From positions 2,480,001-2,544,000 of the forward strand of contig CP179212.1 in NCBI GenBank assembly GCA_051201675.1: a stretch of DNA of 64,000 nucleotides, read 5' to 3'. The number at the start of each line of letters is the position of its first letter. Position 1 is the first letter of the stretch. Shown piece after piece: positions 8,919 through 18,900 of this stretch. The position numbers and the translations under genes were made by a program. The notes beneath the pieces were generated by a model. It ran no database searches. It was not told where the DNA came from and worked only from the letters and a program-made list of their open reading frames with translations. The DNA comes from HTCC2207 sp002685195 (lineage in GTDB: Bacteria; Pseudomonadota; Gammaproteobacteria; Pseudomonadales; Porticoccaceae).

Positions 8919-10420
8919 CAATCAGCTCCAATTATCTTCTGAATATACCTTCGTAGAGAATCAATTGCTCCAATACTGGCTGAGTCATCTCTCCCCATGT
9001 GCTCCAAAATCGACTCTTCAGAAATACCTAGAGTCAGTAGAGCATCTACCTGTAGCTTTATGTCTTCGCTTATCTCTTCGCCCTCAAAGCGTCCTAAGTT
9101 ATAATTGCTCGCGAGATCATTTTCAATTAGGCGCAATGGTAGAGCTAATTCTATTATGGACAGTAAAGCCTCCATTGCTGCAGGACTAGCGTCTGAGTCA
9201 CCATTAATCAACTTAATCAAATCATTTGAGCGATCGACTTTATAACTAATCGTTTGTCTGTCAGAATTCAGACTTCTAAGCCATATAGGTTTGCTTCCCG
9301 GCCGTTTGAGGGAAGTTCTTCTAGAGAATATTTTTCGAGATTTTAAACCTATCGTTTTTACTTTTTCTTTAATCTGAGCCCTAATTTCCGTCGGTAACTC
9401 AACCGTAGATTTTTTTATGTCCAACCGCCAGAGTTCATCCATAGTATTTGGAATATTTAACTCTACACGAGCTAATTTATTTGACTCATTCTTTGGTAAA
9501 ATCCTAAACCAAGAGCCCCAAGCTAATAGCCGATGCGCTCTGTAAACGTAAAATCCTTGGCTATTAAAGTAATCTCCATCAATAGATATTCTATGCTCTA
9601 GCGCCTTTGTTTTTATTTTAGATGGATGAGGAAGGGTATAACCTCTAATTTTTATATCACCTCCCTCAAGAGTGATTTTTTCGTCCAACATCAGTGTAGA
9701 AGCTGTTGTCGACGTATTATTTGTTGCCCTACAAAATGGATCTTTTGGTTGCAACTCAATGCTATTTAATGAAATAGATACTTTTGTTCCGTGCTTACCA
9801 TCTAAAAATTTGTGGAAAATTAGTGCGAGGTGCTCTCTCAAATCTATTATCAGACTTCCTACGCGATGCTCAACCATTTCCACATTCTTTATATTCTCTA
9901 AAACTCGGTCACAGTTCCTCCAAATAATAGTCGTTCCATCATTCCCAAGATTGCCATAAGAAGAAAATAATTCTTTGCACAGCTGATCGTTAAATAACCG
10001 AATCGTCCAATCATCTGTTACTTTTTCTAAATCCCATTGCGCGCCTAATTGAATTCCATTTTTGCATGTAACACAGGTTAATAAAGTCGCTTGCGAAAAT
10101 GATGCGGTTTTCAGACCCATTCCAAAACGGCCAAGATCATCGTTCCTTCTCTGTTCTAAGGGGTTTTTTGAACCTAAAGACATTGCGTTTAGGAGTTCAG
10201 CGCGGGACATTCCATATCCATTGTCTGAAATTGATACATACAAGCCATCGACATCAGAATCGACGATAATTTCTATGCTAGATGCTTTAGCTGCAATAGA
10301 GTTATCTACAATATCTGCAACAGCTGAGTTGAATGAGTACCCTATACTCCGTAAAGATTGAATTAACGCAGAAGCAGGTGGCTTTAACTCGACTTGTTCA
10401 ATCCCTGAGTCAGTAGCCAT
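8918..10420 (-). CDS. GHKL ATPase, MORC/MutL-like, of a restriction-type system
   Basis: The protein has 500 residues with a full GHKL ATP-binding domain: ADIVDNSIAAKA (N box, Asp 39/Asn 40), SDNGYGM (65-71) and GRFGMGLKTAS (97-107). A SIDGDYFNSQGFYVYRAHRL region near 278-297 corresponds to the transducer part of GyrB/MutL/MORC-like proteins, with a conserved-looking basic stretch after it. GHKL enzymes close as ATP-dependent dimeric clamps around DNA. In this setting it may be a clamp or signalling ATPase for the helicase and nucleases. ATG 10420 has AAGGAG five bases upstream, overlapping the methylase stop. The C-terminal 130 residues are helical and unassigned. Confidence 0.85.
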   Translation of the reverse strand: MATDSGIEQVELKPPASALIQSLRSIGYSFNSAVADIVDNSIAAKASSIEIIVDSDVDGLYVSISDNGYGMSRAELLNAMSLGSKNPLEQRRNDDLGRFGMGLKTASFSQATLLTCVTCKNGIQLGAQWDLEKVTDDWTIRLFNDQLCKELFSSYGNLGNDGTTIIWRNCDRVLENIKNVEMVEHRVGSLIIDLREHLALIFHKFLDGKHGTKVSISLNSIELQPKDPFCRATNNTSTTASTLMLDEKITLEGGDIKIRGYTLPHPSKIKTKALEHRISIDGDYFNSQGFYVYRAHRLLAWGSWFRILPKNESNKLARVELNIPNTMDELWRLDIKKSTVELPTEIRAQIKEKVKTIGLKSRKIFSRRTSLKRPGSKPIWLRSLNSDRQTISYKVDRSNDLIKLINGDSDASPAAMEALLSIIELALPLRLIENDLASNYNLGRFEGEEISEDIKLQVDALLTLGISEESILEHMGRDDSASIGAIDSLRRYIQKIIGAD

Positions 10421-10422
10421 TG

Positions 10423-11535
10423 CTACTCCTTTAGTTTAGATAGCAGGTCCATTTGTCGAAATCTTAAGGGCTTTGAAGACTCAACAAAATCGTAACTTTG
10501 TTTAGCAAATGTTTTTAAGATGGCTTCAAATATAACTTTAGCACCAATTGGTGGAACTGCCATGCCTATTTGCCGCCGCACACTTTCTTTACCACCACAA
10601 AAAACGAATTTATCCGGAAAAGTCTGAAGTCGGGCTCTCTCACGATTAGTGAGAGCCCTATGCTCTTCCCAATGATACATATGTGTGCCACCGCCCCCAC
10701 TTCCTGTGACCGTATAAGAAGGCTTCGCTGGGTCCAGACGCTTGTATATATTACTGAGCCTTGCCCCTTTAACATTTAGCCTAAGATGTTGGGGAATATC
10801 TTCCGACCAAGCATTATCTCCTGGCTTAATATGTTTTAGTCGCTCAACCACTCCTTTTGACTGAGACGTGAAATCATGATTATGATGTTCTGAGGTAATT
10901 GGCGGGAAAGATATCGCATCAAAAGACGTCACATAATTATCTTTGTGGGTAGGGGCAGGAACTTTAAAGGTTAAATTTAAATCATTTCGAATTCCTACAA
11001 TGATTAACCTATGCCTTGCCTGAGGCACACCGTAATCCTCAAACTTATAAAGATTAGTAGTTAAGCTATAACCCGAGTGTCTCAAGTCATTAATAATTAA
11101 CTCGAATGCTTCCCCTCCGTTTGAACTACTAAGCCCACCGACATTTTCAGCAATAAACCAATCAGGCTGATGCTCCCTTAAATATTTAACCCCATAGGAA
11201 TAAAGAGGGCCAAAAGTACCTTCAAGGCCTTTTGATTCACCAACAATACTAAAGTCGTTACAAGGAAATCCAAATGCAAGGCCATCACACTTAGGTAGTC
11301 CCAGAATATCTAACTCCCTGACATCTCCATGAAAGACACTGTTCGATGCTTCGGAAAGGCTATGTCCATGGATATTTCTAGCGAAGGTCTCACAGGTCTC
11401 TTTGTCATAATCTGATGCCCAGGTAGGAGTAATCTGATACACATCGTTACCATCTTCAAACTTTGACATGCTTGCTCCAAGAGCGATTCCACCCGGACCA
11501 CAAAATAACTCGCCTAACCTAAAGTTTTTACTCAT
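10423..11535 (-). CDS. dcm: DNA (cytosine-5) methyltransferase
   Basis: The protein has 370 residues with the ordered motifs of C5-cytosine methyltransferases: motif I FCGPGG (11-16), motif IV GFPCNDFS with catalytic Cys 92, motif VI AENVGG (129-134), motif VIII PQARHR (171-176), motif IX RERARLQTFP (298-307) and motif X RRQIGMAVPP (320-329). The target-recognition region lies between motifs VIII and IX (about 190-290) and has a GSGGGGTHMYHW stretch. The gene is promoter-proximal in the operon, so host protection is made first. It probably methylates the sites that the downstream helicase-nuclease proteins would attack. Specificity cannot be read from the sequence. The symbol is generic. Confidence 0.92.
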   Translation of the reverse strand: MSKNFRLGELFCGPGGIALGASMSKFEDGNDVYQITPTWASDYDKETCETFARNIHGHSLSEASNSVFHGDVRELDILGLPKCDGLAFGFPCNDFSIVGESKGLEGTFGPLYSYGVKYLREHQPDWFIAENVGGLSSSNGGEAFELIINDLRHSGYSLTTNLYKFEDYGVPQARHRLIIVGIRNDLNLTFKVPAPTHKDNYVTSFDAISFPPITSEHHNHDFTSQSKGVVERLKHIKPGDNAWSEDIPQHLRLNVKGARLSNIYKRLDPAKPSYTVTGSGGGGTHMYHWEEHRALTNRERARLQTFPDKFVFCGGKESVRRQIGMAVPPIGAKVIFEAILKTFAKQSYDFVESSKPLRFRQMDLLSKLKE

Positions 11536-11745
11536 CTTTGCGGGTCTCTTAATTCTTTCGATTTATAAGATTTGAAGCTAGCTACAAGATTAAATATCGT
11601 TATATGAATAGTATATGTAAACACTGGTGTAGTGAAAGCGTAACTTAGAGGCAAGCCTCTAATTATCTTAAAAAAGCGGTCATAGATTGGAATTCATTAC
11701 ATCGGGACGATTTAAGGTAATACTTTATGGTGCTCGGGGCTACTG

Positions 11746-11767
11746 TTTGGTGGAGGCGGCAGGAATT
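11746..11767 (-). repeat. tmRNA 3-prime-end copy, candidate attachment site 1
   Basis: The plus-strand sequence TTTGGTGGAGGCGGC followed by AGGAATT matches the ssrA 3-prime end and its CCA (21,028-21,049) at 21 of 22 positions. It is in the same orientation as ssrA. tmRNA 3-prime ends are frequent integration targets, and such partial copies are usual at the far end of an integrated element. The one mismatch (A for G) and the nearby second copy suggest more than one integration event. Confidence 0.6.
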
Positions 11768-11869
11768 ATTCAGGCTCTGCCTTTACCCCTTTGGGGTCGC
11801 CACCTTTCTATTGAAAGAGTGGCTCGGCTTAAACCCCCTACGCGGAGCGTACATCTCTACGCTCTAGCC

Positions 11870-11899
11870 AAAAAAAACCCCAACCCATTCGGGCTGAGG
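11870..11899 (-). terminator. Rho-independent terminator, minus strand
   Basis: Read on the minus strand, a nine-pair stem (two G-U pairs, 11,878-11,886 with 11,891-11,899) with a GAAT loop is followed by eight Us (11,877-11,870). It lies about 160 bases after the malic enzyme stop and probably ends transcription coming from that gene. Confidence 0.65.
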
Positions 11900-11905
11900 T
11901 CTATT

Positions 11906-11925
11906 TTTGGTGGAGGCGGCGGGAA
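11906..11925 (-). repeat. tmRNA 3-prime-end copy, candidate attachment site 2
   Basis: TTTGGTGGAGGCGGCGGGAA is identical over 20 bases to the ssrA 3-prime end at 21,028-21,047 and has the same orientation. A CTAT lies a few bases upstream in both. Together with ssrA it brackets the 9.1 kb block that contains the malic enzyme, transporter and TonB receptor genes. Confidence 0.65.
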
Positions 11926-12057
11926 CTACACTTAGACTATAAACTATTGATTAATATAGGTTTAATGAGTTTTAAAATTCGCTTTTGTTACATCCTTTGT
12001 TACTTTAATCTACATCCTGTCAAACTCTTTTCAAGTTATAAAGCGCATTAGAGAGCA

Positions 12058-13347
12058 TTAAGTATTAGAACGTAAACTGCCCTCATACAAACCATCAACC
12101 AACGATTTACGATAGTTCTCAAGGGTACTATATGGCCGGCTGGCTACGCCACTTTCAACTGCAGCCTGTGCAACTGCAGGTGCGATGTAATCAATTAGCC
12201 TTGGGTCAAAGGGCTTGGGTAAAATATACTCTTTGCCAAAGCCAATAAGACTTTCATCTGTGTAGTAACTCTTTACTTTATCATGCACCTCCGCTTGAGC
12301 TAATTTTGCCAAAGCTCGAACACAAGCAATTTTCATGGCAGCATTAATTTCCGTTGCTCCGACATCCAGCGCTCCTCGGAATAAGAACGGAAAGCAAAGC
12401 ACATTATTGACCTGATTAGCATAGTCGGAGCGGCCGGTAGCCATAATTGCGTCTGGACGATATTCTCGGACTAAATCGGGTGATACTTCGGGATCTGGAT
12501 TGGATAACGCCAGTATAATCGGGCGAGCCGCCATACTTTTAAGCATCTCAACATCGAGTAAATCGGGCTGAGACAAACCGAGAAATAGGTCTGATCCATG
12601 CATTGCATCCGCCAAACTTCGACTCTGCGTATCCCGTGCATATCGCTGTTTTTTGCTATCTAGTCCTACCCTCTGCTGGTGAATAACACCTCGACTATCC
12701 AGCATTAGAATATTATCTATCTTTAATCCAAGATCGACCAATAGATCTGTACAGGCCATTGCGGCAGCCCCCGCGCCAGAGACCACTAATCTGACGTCAC
12801 CGATCAGTTTATCGACGATTTGTAATGCGTTTAATACTGCAGCTGCTGCGACAATCGCCGTTCCATGCTGATCATCATGGAATACTGGGATTTTCATCCG
12901 CTTCCTTAGATTATCCTCTATTGCAAAGCACTCAGGTGCTTTGATGTCTTCCAAATTTATGCCACCGAAAGTCGGTTCTAAGGCTGCGACAATATCGCAA
13001 AACTTATTGACGTCAGTCTCTTCGATTTCTAGGTCAAACGCATTTATCCCTGCAAAAGACTTAAACAAAATCGCCTTACCTTCCATCACTGGCTTAGAGG
13101 CAAGCGGTCCAATATCACCTAAGCCAAGTACGGCAGTGCCATTTGAGATAACGCCAATCAAATTACCACGCGACGTATAGTCAACCACTGTTTCAGGTGA
13201 TTGATGAATTGCATGACATGGCTCAGCTACGCCTGGCGAGTAGGCTAATGCAAGGTCCGCTTGATTTGATAGGGAAGTGCTGGCTTCAATGTTGATCTTG
13301 CCGGGAAATGGGTAACGATGATAATCGAGAGCTTGTTGCTTATTCAT
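12058..13347 (-). CDS. Malic enzyme, short form (oxaloacetate-decarboxylating)
   Basis: The protein has 429 residues and aligns with the malic domain of NAD(P)-malic enzymes. Visible features are LAYSPGVAEPC (34-44), TVVDYTSRGNLIGVISNGTA with the usual Tyr/Arg region, the metal-binding NLEDI and VFHDDQHGTA (catalytic and metal Asp residues) and a Rossmann VVSGAGAAA. It lacks the C-terminal phosphotransacetylase-like domain of E. coli MaeB (about 760 aa), so it is the short class. It converts malate to pyruvate and carbon dioxide with reduction of NAD(P). The gene follows an SLC13 carboxylate transporter on the same strand, which fits use of imported malate or succinate. Confidence 0.92.
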   Translation of the reverse strand: MNKQQALDYHRYPFPGKINIEASTSLSNQADLALAYSPGVAEPCHAIHQSPETVVDYTSRGNLIGVISNGTAVLGLGDIGPLASKPVMEGKAILFKSFAGINAFDLEIEETDVNKFCDIVAALEPTFGGINLEDIKAPECFAIEDNLRKRMKIPVFHDDQHGTAIVAAAAVLNALQIVDKLIGDVRLVVSGAGAAAMACTDLLVDLGLKIDNILMLDSRGVIHQQRVGLDSKKQRYARDTQSRSLADAMHGSDLFLGLSQPDLLDVEMLKSMAARPIILALSNPDPEVSPDLVREYRPDAIMATGRSDYANQVNNVLCFPFLFRGALDVGATEINAAMKIACVRALAKLAQAEVHDKVKSYYTDESLIGFGKEYILPKPFDPRLIDYIAPAVAQAAVESGVASRPYSTLENYRKSLVDGLYEGSLRSNT

Positions 13348-13428
13348 TTGAGGAGGTTCCTTGCTTACACTGTGTTTGGTATATGGTCGTGACTAAAATA
13401 ACGGCTGGAAAAACTCCAAAAGCATGAT

Positions 13429-14229
13429 TTATCTCGTTTTCTTATGGCCAAAAAATTCATTGACGGTGTCTTCTGCAATGCGCTGCAAAAACATTTTGTC
13501 TTGATCTGAAATAACATCAAAATAGTCGTAATCTAAACCAACGGGAGAGGTATTAAAGATAGATGCGAAAACCACACATGACGCTAAATAGGTGCCAAGT
13601 AAGCTGGGGTGAGTACCATCAAAAGCTTTGTGCAACTTCAGCCCGGGCTGCTGCTCGTATGCTCTTGCAAAAGCAAGGCCCACCGGAATAACCAGTACGC
13701 TGTTATCATTACCAGCCTTGAGGTAAGTATCCTTAATATGAGTAATCATCTTAGGGTCATATGCTTTATGAGGTTTTACATAAGCATGGGTCATATACAA
13801 GGCAGCTTCACCGCCTTTCGCTCTAATCTTTTTTACCTTCTCTTGAGCTTGACTATAAAAGGCTTGTCGAGAGGTCTCTGATAAAGATTCTGAGCTGCCA
13901 CCCTGAAGAATAACGAGTTCAAAGTTTTTCTTCAGGCCGATATTTTTTGAATCCAAAAGATGATCAAGATTATGATGTGATAATTTTGAACCGCCAATGG
14001 TTGCAGATTTATAGACGGCTAATTTCGCTCTTTCAGGGAATCTTTCTGCCGCCATTCGTTTTACATGATTGTGGAGGCTATCGTTGTAATATAGATAGCT
14101 ATTACCGACGAATAAAATTCTATTTGGGCTTGTATTGCCTAGCTGCTTCACTTGGCCGCTAGCCAATGCAGAACCACTATGAGCTATAGATACAATTACT
14201 AGCATTATTCTAACAAGATTTTTTTTCAT
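13429..14229 (-). CDS. Secreted SGNH-hydrolase-like protein
   Basis: The N-terminus MKKNLVRIMLVIVSIAHSG reads as a Sec signal peptide with cleavage after ALA or ALAS. The mature part begins the SGNH pattern with ILFVGNSYLYYNDSL (block I Gly-Asn-Ser). It ends with DGTHPSLLGTYL, the Asp-x-x-His block V that supplies the catalytic Asp and His. An esterase or acetylhydrolase in the periplasm is likely; the substrate is unknown. ATG 14,229 is preferred over an in-frame ATG nine codons upstream because it gives a cleaner signal peptide. It lies between the SLC13 transporter (56 bases away) and malic enzyme, so probably in the same transcript. Confidence 0.7.
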   Translation of the reverse strand: MKKNLVRIMLVIVSIAHSGSALASGQVKQLGNTSPNRILFVGNSYLYYNDSLHNHVKRMAAERFPERAKLAVYKSATIGGSKLSHHNLDHLLDSKNIGLKKNFELVILQGGSSESLSETSRQAFYSQAQEKVKKIRAKGGEAALYMTHAYVKPHKAYDPKMITHIKDTYLKAGNDNSVLVIPVGLAFARAYEQQPGLKLHKAFDGTHPSLLGTYLASCVVFASIFNTSPVGLDYDYFDVISDQDKMFLQRIAEDTVNEFFGHKKTR

Positions 14230-14285
14230 TAATACTGCCACAATAAAAGTTTTCATATTTTATTTTCAGACTGCCATTTAGATCG

Positions 14286-15764
14286 TCAAAAAAAGATTGG
14301 TGCCCACACTGTGGCAATCATACTGATAAGTAACACGCTTATAAGATTCAAAAAGAAGCCCGCACGAATCATCTGAGGAATCGTTATAAGATTTGAGGAA
14401 AATACAATGGCATTAGGCGGCGTAGCAACAGGTAGCATAAAGGCACAGCTTGCAGCTAAAGTGATAGGCACACAAAGTACTAATGGGTCGACCCCAGCCT
14501 GAACTGCCATTGCCCCTATGACCGGTAAAAACGTTGCTGTCGTTGCCACATTGCTAGTAAGTTCTGTTAAAAAGATAACTAACATGGTAGCTACTATAAC
14601 TAATAATAGAACGCCGTGATCAGACAGAGGGGACAGGCTCTCCCCTAACCAGCCGGCAAGCCCTGTGCTGGAGATAGCCGACGCTAGGCTCAGACCCCCT
14701 CCAAAAAGAATCAAAACTCCCCAAGGAAGACGATCTAAATCCGGCCACGTCATTAATCGCGATTGAATCTGGTCGCCGCTCGGGAGTACAAAAAGCAATA
14801 GCGCCCCAGTCATAGCAATACCAGTATCAGATAACCCATTAATATCGAATAATGATGAGAGTGGCCCCCGTAATACCCAGCCGACAATAACCGCCAGAAA
14901 AATTAAAGATACTCGTTTTTCAGGCAAACTCATTTTCCCTATTTTACTATTGAGCTCACTCAAATGGGACTGAGCAGACTGACTTGCGGGAATCTTAACA
15001 ACAAAAATCCAATGCGTTAGAACATACCATGCTAACGGGAGTAATACAGTACTGACCGGAATACCCACAAACATCCAAGTGAGGAAAGTAATCTCTATCC
15101 CATAGGTTTCTCTCATTACGGCTGCAAATAAGGCATTAGTTGGAGTCCCGATTAGAGTTGCCAAGCCTCCGATGCTAGCTGAAAATGCTAACCCTAGTAG
15201 CAAAGCTGTTTGAAAATCAGACTTTTGCCTATCATCTAGATCGTCCACATTAGCTAGCACCACCCCGGCTACCGAGAGCGCTATCGGCATTAACATCATT
15301 GTCGTGGAGGTATTACTCACCCACATGGATAGAAAGGCAGATACCAACATGAAGCCTCCAACAAGGCGTCGCCCATTGGTGCCGGTACGCATCAATATCA
15401 ATAATGCAATGCGTTTATGTAAATTCCACCGCTCCACAGCTAGCGCAAGAATAAAGGCGCCTAGGAACAAATAGATAATAGGATGTGCATATTGTGATGC
15501 TGTTTCCTTGACCGATGAAATACCCAACAGATCAAAAGTGACAAGAGGAAGGAATGCTGTAACTGGAACTGGTACAGCCTCTGTTGCCCACCAAATTGCC
15601 ATCCATAGACCTACGGCGGCAGTGCGCCAAGCGGTTTCCGGCATAAATGATTGAGCGCCGCCAAAACTCATCAACAATAAAAAGATAAGTGGCCCCAATA
15701 TCTGACCTGCTGTCTGATAATTCACAAGCATTCGAAAAGGTATGGCGGATTTTTCAATAGTCAT
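14286..15764 (-). CDS. SLC13/DASS family sodium:carboxylate symporter
   Basis: The protein has about 492 residues and a dozen hydrophobic segments. It carries the two SNT-type signature motifs of the divalent anion:sodium symporters: VSNTSTTMMLMPIA in the first half and TSNVATTATFLPVI in the second. The WWATEAVPVPVTAFLPL entry segment is also typical of this family. Such proteins import succinate, malate, fumarate or citrate using the sodium gradient. ATG 15,764 is preferred over a TTG four codons upstream because GGA lies eight bases before it. It sits 150 bases after the TonB receptor and before malic enzyme, suggesting uptake followed by oxidation of dicarboxylates. Confidence 0.88.
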   Translation of the reverse strand: MTIEKSAIPFRMLVNYQTAGQILGPLIFLLLMSFGGAQSFMPETAWRTAAVGLWMAIWWATEAVPVPVTAFLPLVTFDLLGISSVKETASQYAHPIIYLFLGAFILALAVERWNLHKRIALLILMRTGTNGRRLVGGFMLVSAFLSMWVSNTSTTMMLMPIALSVAGVVLANVDDLDDRQKSDFQTALLLGLAFSASIGGLATLIGTPTNALFAAVMRETYGIEITFLTWMFVGIPVSTVLLPLAWYVLTHWIFVVKIPASQSAQSHLSELNSKIGKMSLPEKRVSLIFLAVIVGWVLRGPLSSLFDINGLSDTGIAMTGALLLFVLPSGDQIQSRLMTWPDLDRLPWGVLILFGGGLSLASAISSTGLAGWLGESLSPLSDHGVLLLVIVATMLVIFLTELTSNVATTATFLPVIGAMAVQAGVDPLVLCVPITLAASCAFMLPVATPPNAIVFSSNLITIPQMIRAGFFLNLISVLLISMIATVWAPIFF

Positions 15765-15916
15765 GGTTTTTTCCAATGGCGAATTTAAAAGAATTAGCGC
15801 TACACGATGGGCTCAGTGGAAACTGAATGCACAGATAGATAAATAGAGGGGACTGCTACGCCGTCCGTGGCGCAACAATCTTTAGTAACCTCTTAACTAG
15901 ACTCTATAGCCGATTT

Positions 15917-18900
15917 TTAAAACGACTGAGTCAGTGACATATAGAGGGTTCTACCCAGAACATTATGGATGACATTGTCATAGCCTGGACGGACGTTCTC
16001 GCCCAATGTCGGTGGTTCTTCGTCGAGCAGGTTTTTAACACCCATTGAAAACTGCGTTCGATCCTCGAAAAGCCGCATTGAGTACTGCCCATCTATGGTT
16101 ACAAGACTATCAATCTGGGTATCCGATTGATCATTTTCGTAGCCATCGATATATCGGAGTTGAGTACTCAACGTATGCACACCTTTCTCAAAAGTCACAC
16201 CGAGGTTGCCTCTCAACTTGGGCATCGAACGGAACTGATTGGTAAAGTTTCGAGAGCCCGCACCATTAAATTTAGCTGAATCACTGTCGGTTTTGACCTG
16301 AAATTTATTGACGTATGTTGCGCCTAAATTGAAGTTGATCGCATCGAAGTAACTAGATGAATCGATCGTATAAGCTAGAGATAAATCCATACCATCAGTT
16401 TTAACGAAGCCCGTATTGATAAACTCTGATGTAATTTCAGCCACGGTACCATCAGCACGACGACTGACTCTTGGATCATCAGCAGTTCCGTCATTACAGT
16501 CATTTTGTAAGATGGCCTGAGCACCCTCATCAGAGGTAATCAGATCATCGTAATCAAAACTCCAATAATCGAGGCTAATATCGGCTCCTTTCCAGTCCAT
16601 CACAAATCCAAATGTCAATGAATCAGCGCTCTGAGGCTTAAGGGAATCACCCCCTTGAGTGGTGACAATAGCAATATTAGTGACATCGCGATTAACACAC
16701 TCTAGCTCACCAGTTACTGGGTTGAGTGACGCAGGGTCATCAATAATTGAAGACTGACTTGAAACGCTCATCTGCCGAACTGATGGTGCTTGGAACGACG
16801 TTCCCCAGCTTCCACGTACACCAAAATTTTCGGTAGCTTGCCAACGAACAGCGAGTTTAGGGTCGATAGTATCTACGGTTCCATAGTCCTCATAACGCAC
16901 AGCAGCTTGCACTTCAATCGAATCACTGACGGGCAACATGGCCTCGACAAACACCGCGTCTACGTCTTGACCTCCAGCAATTGGTGCATCTTTTCCGTTA
17001 CCCAAGCCTGAAACATCCAGAGGATCTGGCGAATAGCTAAAGGACTCAGAACGGTGTTGAATTCCCGCAGCAACGCCAATGCTTCCGCCGGGCAAGGCAC
17101 CCACTTCGCCTACAAATTTTACTTCAAGTACTTCTTGATCAGCCGTTGATGCGTTGACATTTAACGTATAGAGGCTATCAGAGACGTCGTCAGAATTCGC
17201 AGCAACACTCACTCCATCCTTCGGCGATACTAGAGTAGAATTTGCCAAACGAGTACCAAATGGATTCCAGCTACCATCGAGTAATCTGCTATTGACAACA
17301 CTGGCGATGTAGTTGAAGGGTCGAGTTTGATCCCGGTCTGATCGAGCGAACATATAGGAAGCTTCAACACTCCATTGGTCAGAGAGATCAGCGGTTATCC
17401 CGCCTAGCATACGTATATAGGATAAATCGATTTCAAGGTCAGCTGGTCCTCTACCACCGTTATATTCGTCACCAAACGGACGTCCACGCAACTCGAGGTC
17501 TGCCCCCTGATGAATCGAGTTATCCCAGTTGCTTGGACCAATGTATTCGATGCCTCCGTCACTATCATTAACAAAGAAATTGAATGGGTGATCGCCGGGG
17601 ATAAACATACGTCCAGACGCAAGCGTACCGTGCTTAAACAGATAAGGGCCGAGCGTTCGAGAAATCTTATTTGACGAATAGCTAGTCTCTACAAAAGCCG
17701 TTAAATTATTATTAAACTCATGGGTGGCCTCTGAGAAAATCTGTATCCTAGACTCTTCAGGGATCACAGACACCTGATCTGCAAAGCTAAATCGGCAGAA
17801 CGGAGCTTTCAGGATGCCGCCCGCCGCCTCACAGTCGGGATCGGGATAATTAGATCCTGTGCCAGCGGTTCCCAGATCGTTAACCGCACGATACGTTCCC
17901 GGGCTACCGAAGGCCGACAGTGTTTTTGAAGCTGTTGGGTCACCATTACCTAGAACGCGTTCGTTAATAAAGTCAAAGTCTGAACGGTCGGCTCTATTGC
18001 GAGTAGTGTATCCACCATAGACATTGACCTTGGTGGCGCCATCACCTGACGATCCAAATGCAAATCCAATTTGATGCTGGTCGATGCCAGGGCCGCCCGA
18101 ACTTTGGGTGTCAACAGAAAACTCAAAACCTTCAAAGTTCGTACGCGTCACGATGTTGGCAACGCCCGCAACCGCTTGAGAGCCGTAAACGGCTGAGGCT
18201 CCATCAGTGAGGAAATCGACGCGCTCAATCATCGACATAGGCAACTGGTTTATATCGAAGAATTGGTTACCTCCACCATCAGCAACTGCAGATATGCCAC
18301 CTCGACGACCATTGATCAACGTTAATGTCGACCCCAAACCTAGGCCGCGCAAATTAAATTGGGCCGTACCGATCAGTGACCCAGATTCTGTTTGAAACTC
18401 CGAACCAACATTAACCGGAAGATTAATGGCGAAATCGGTGATTGTTTTTGCACCCTCCGCTAACATCTCATCTCTATTCATTACCTGAACAGGCGATATC
18501 GCCTCAAAACCAGATCTTTGAATATTCGAACCCGTAACTAAAATTTCATCTATCGAGGCACCACTTTTTTCTTGGCCTTGGACCATAGTACTACCAGCAA
18601 AAGCTGCTGCAAATGCACCAAACAATCCTATTTTATTTTTGCTTTTCATTCCTTCTCCCTCACGCAAAATCTTTATAGTATGAAAGTTATGCCTGCTGAA
18701 GTCCGGTTCTAGCCCAGTCCCCACGAGCATCTCATTAATAGCTCTGCGTGGCGTGGATAACCCAGATACCGATTTGGACCATTTCCCCTGAACCAACTGG
18801 TCAGGAAAAATTAAAGTCAAATCAGCTTGTTCAGCAAACTCAATGAGCGCTGAAGATAAAGCTTGTTGAGGAATGTGGAAGTCAATAACACTTTCGTTGA

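Larger units (their letters stand above)
11536..12057. other. Gene-free junction between defence operon and malic enzyme
   Basis: This 522-base stretch holds no convincing gene. It contains the presumed promoter region of the methylase operon (AT-rich, 11,540-11,640), two partial copies of the tmRNA 3-prime end (11,746 and 11,906), a perfect seven-base inverted repeat with a six-base loop (11,845-11,864, arms GAGCGTA/TACGCTC) and a minus-strand terminator. The flank of the first copy (ACTTTATGG ... CGGGGCTA) also resembles the sequence beside the real ssrA 3-prime end, which supports its being a relic junction rather than chance. Confidence 0.6.

Noticed and set aside
11845..11864. Seven-pair hairpin as an attC-like recombination site
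   Set aside because: The arms lack the GTTRRRY-type core of integron attC sites and no integron integrase is present.
11746..11925. The ssrA-like copies as functional tRNA or tmRNA genes
   Set aside because: Only the last 20-22 bases of ssrA are present; no acceptor-stem partner, T-arm completion or tag frame follows.
11687..11935. Plus-strand frame of about 80 codons over the ssrA-like copies
   Set aside because: It is an artefact of reading through the repeated tmRNA end and hairpins (Gly-rich tail), with no ribosome site or protein-like composition.
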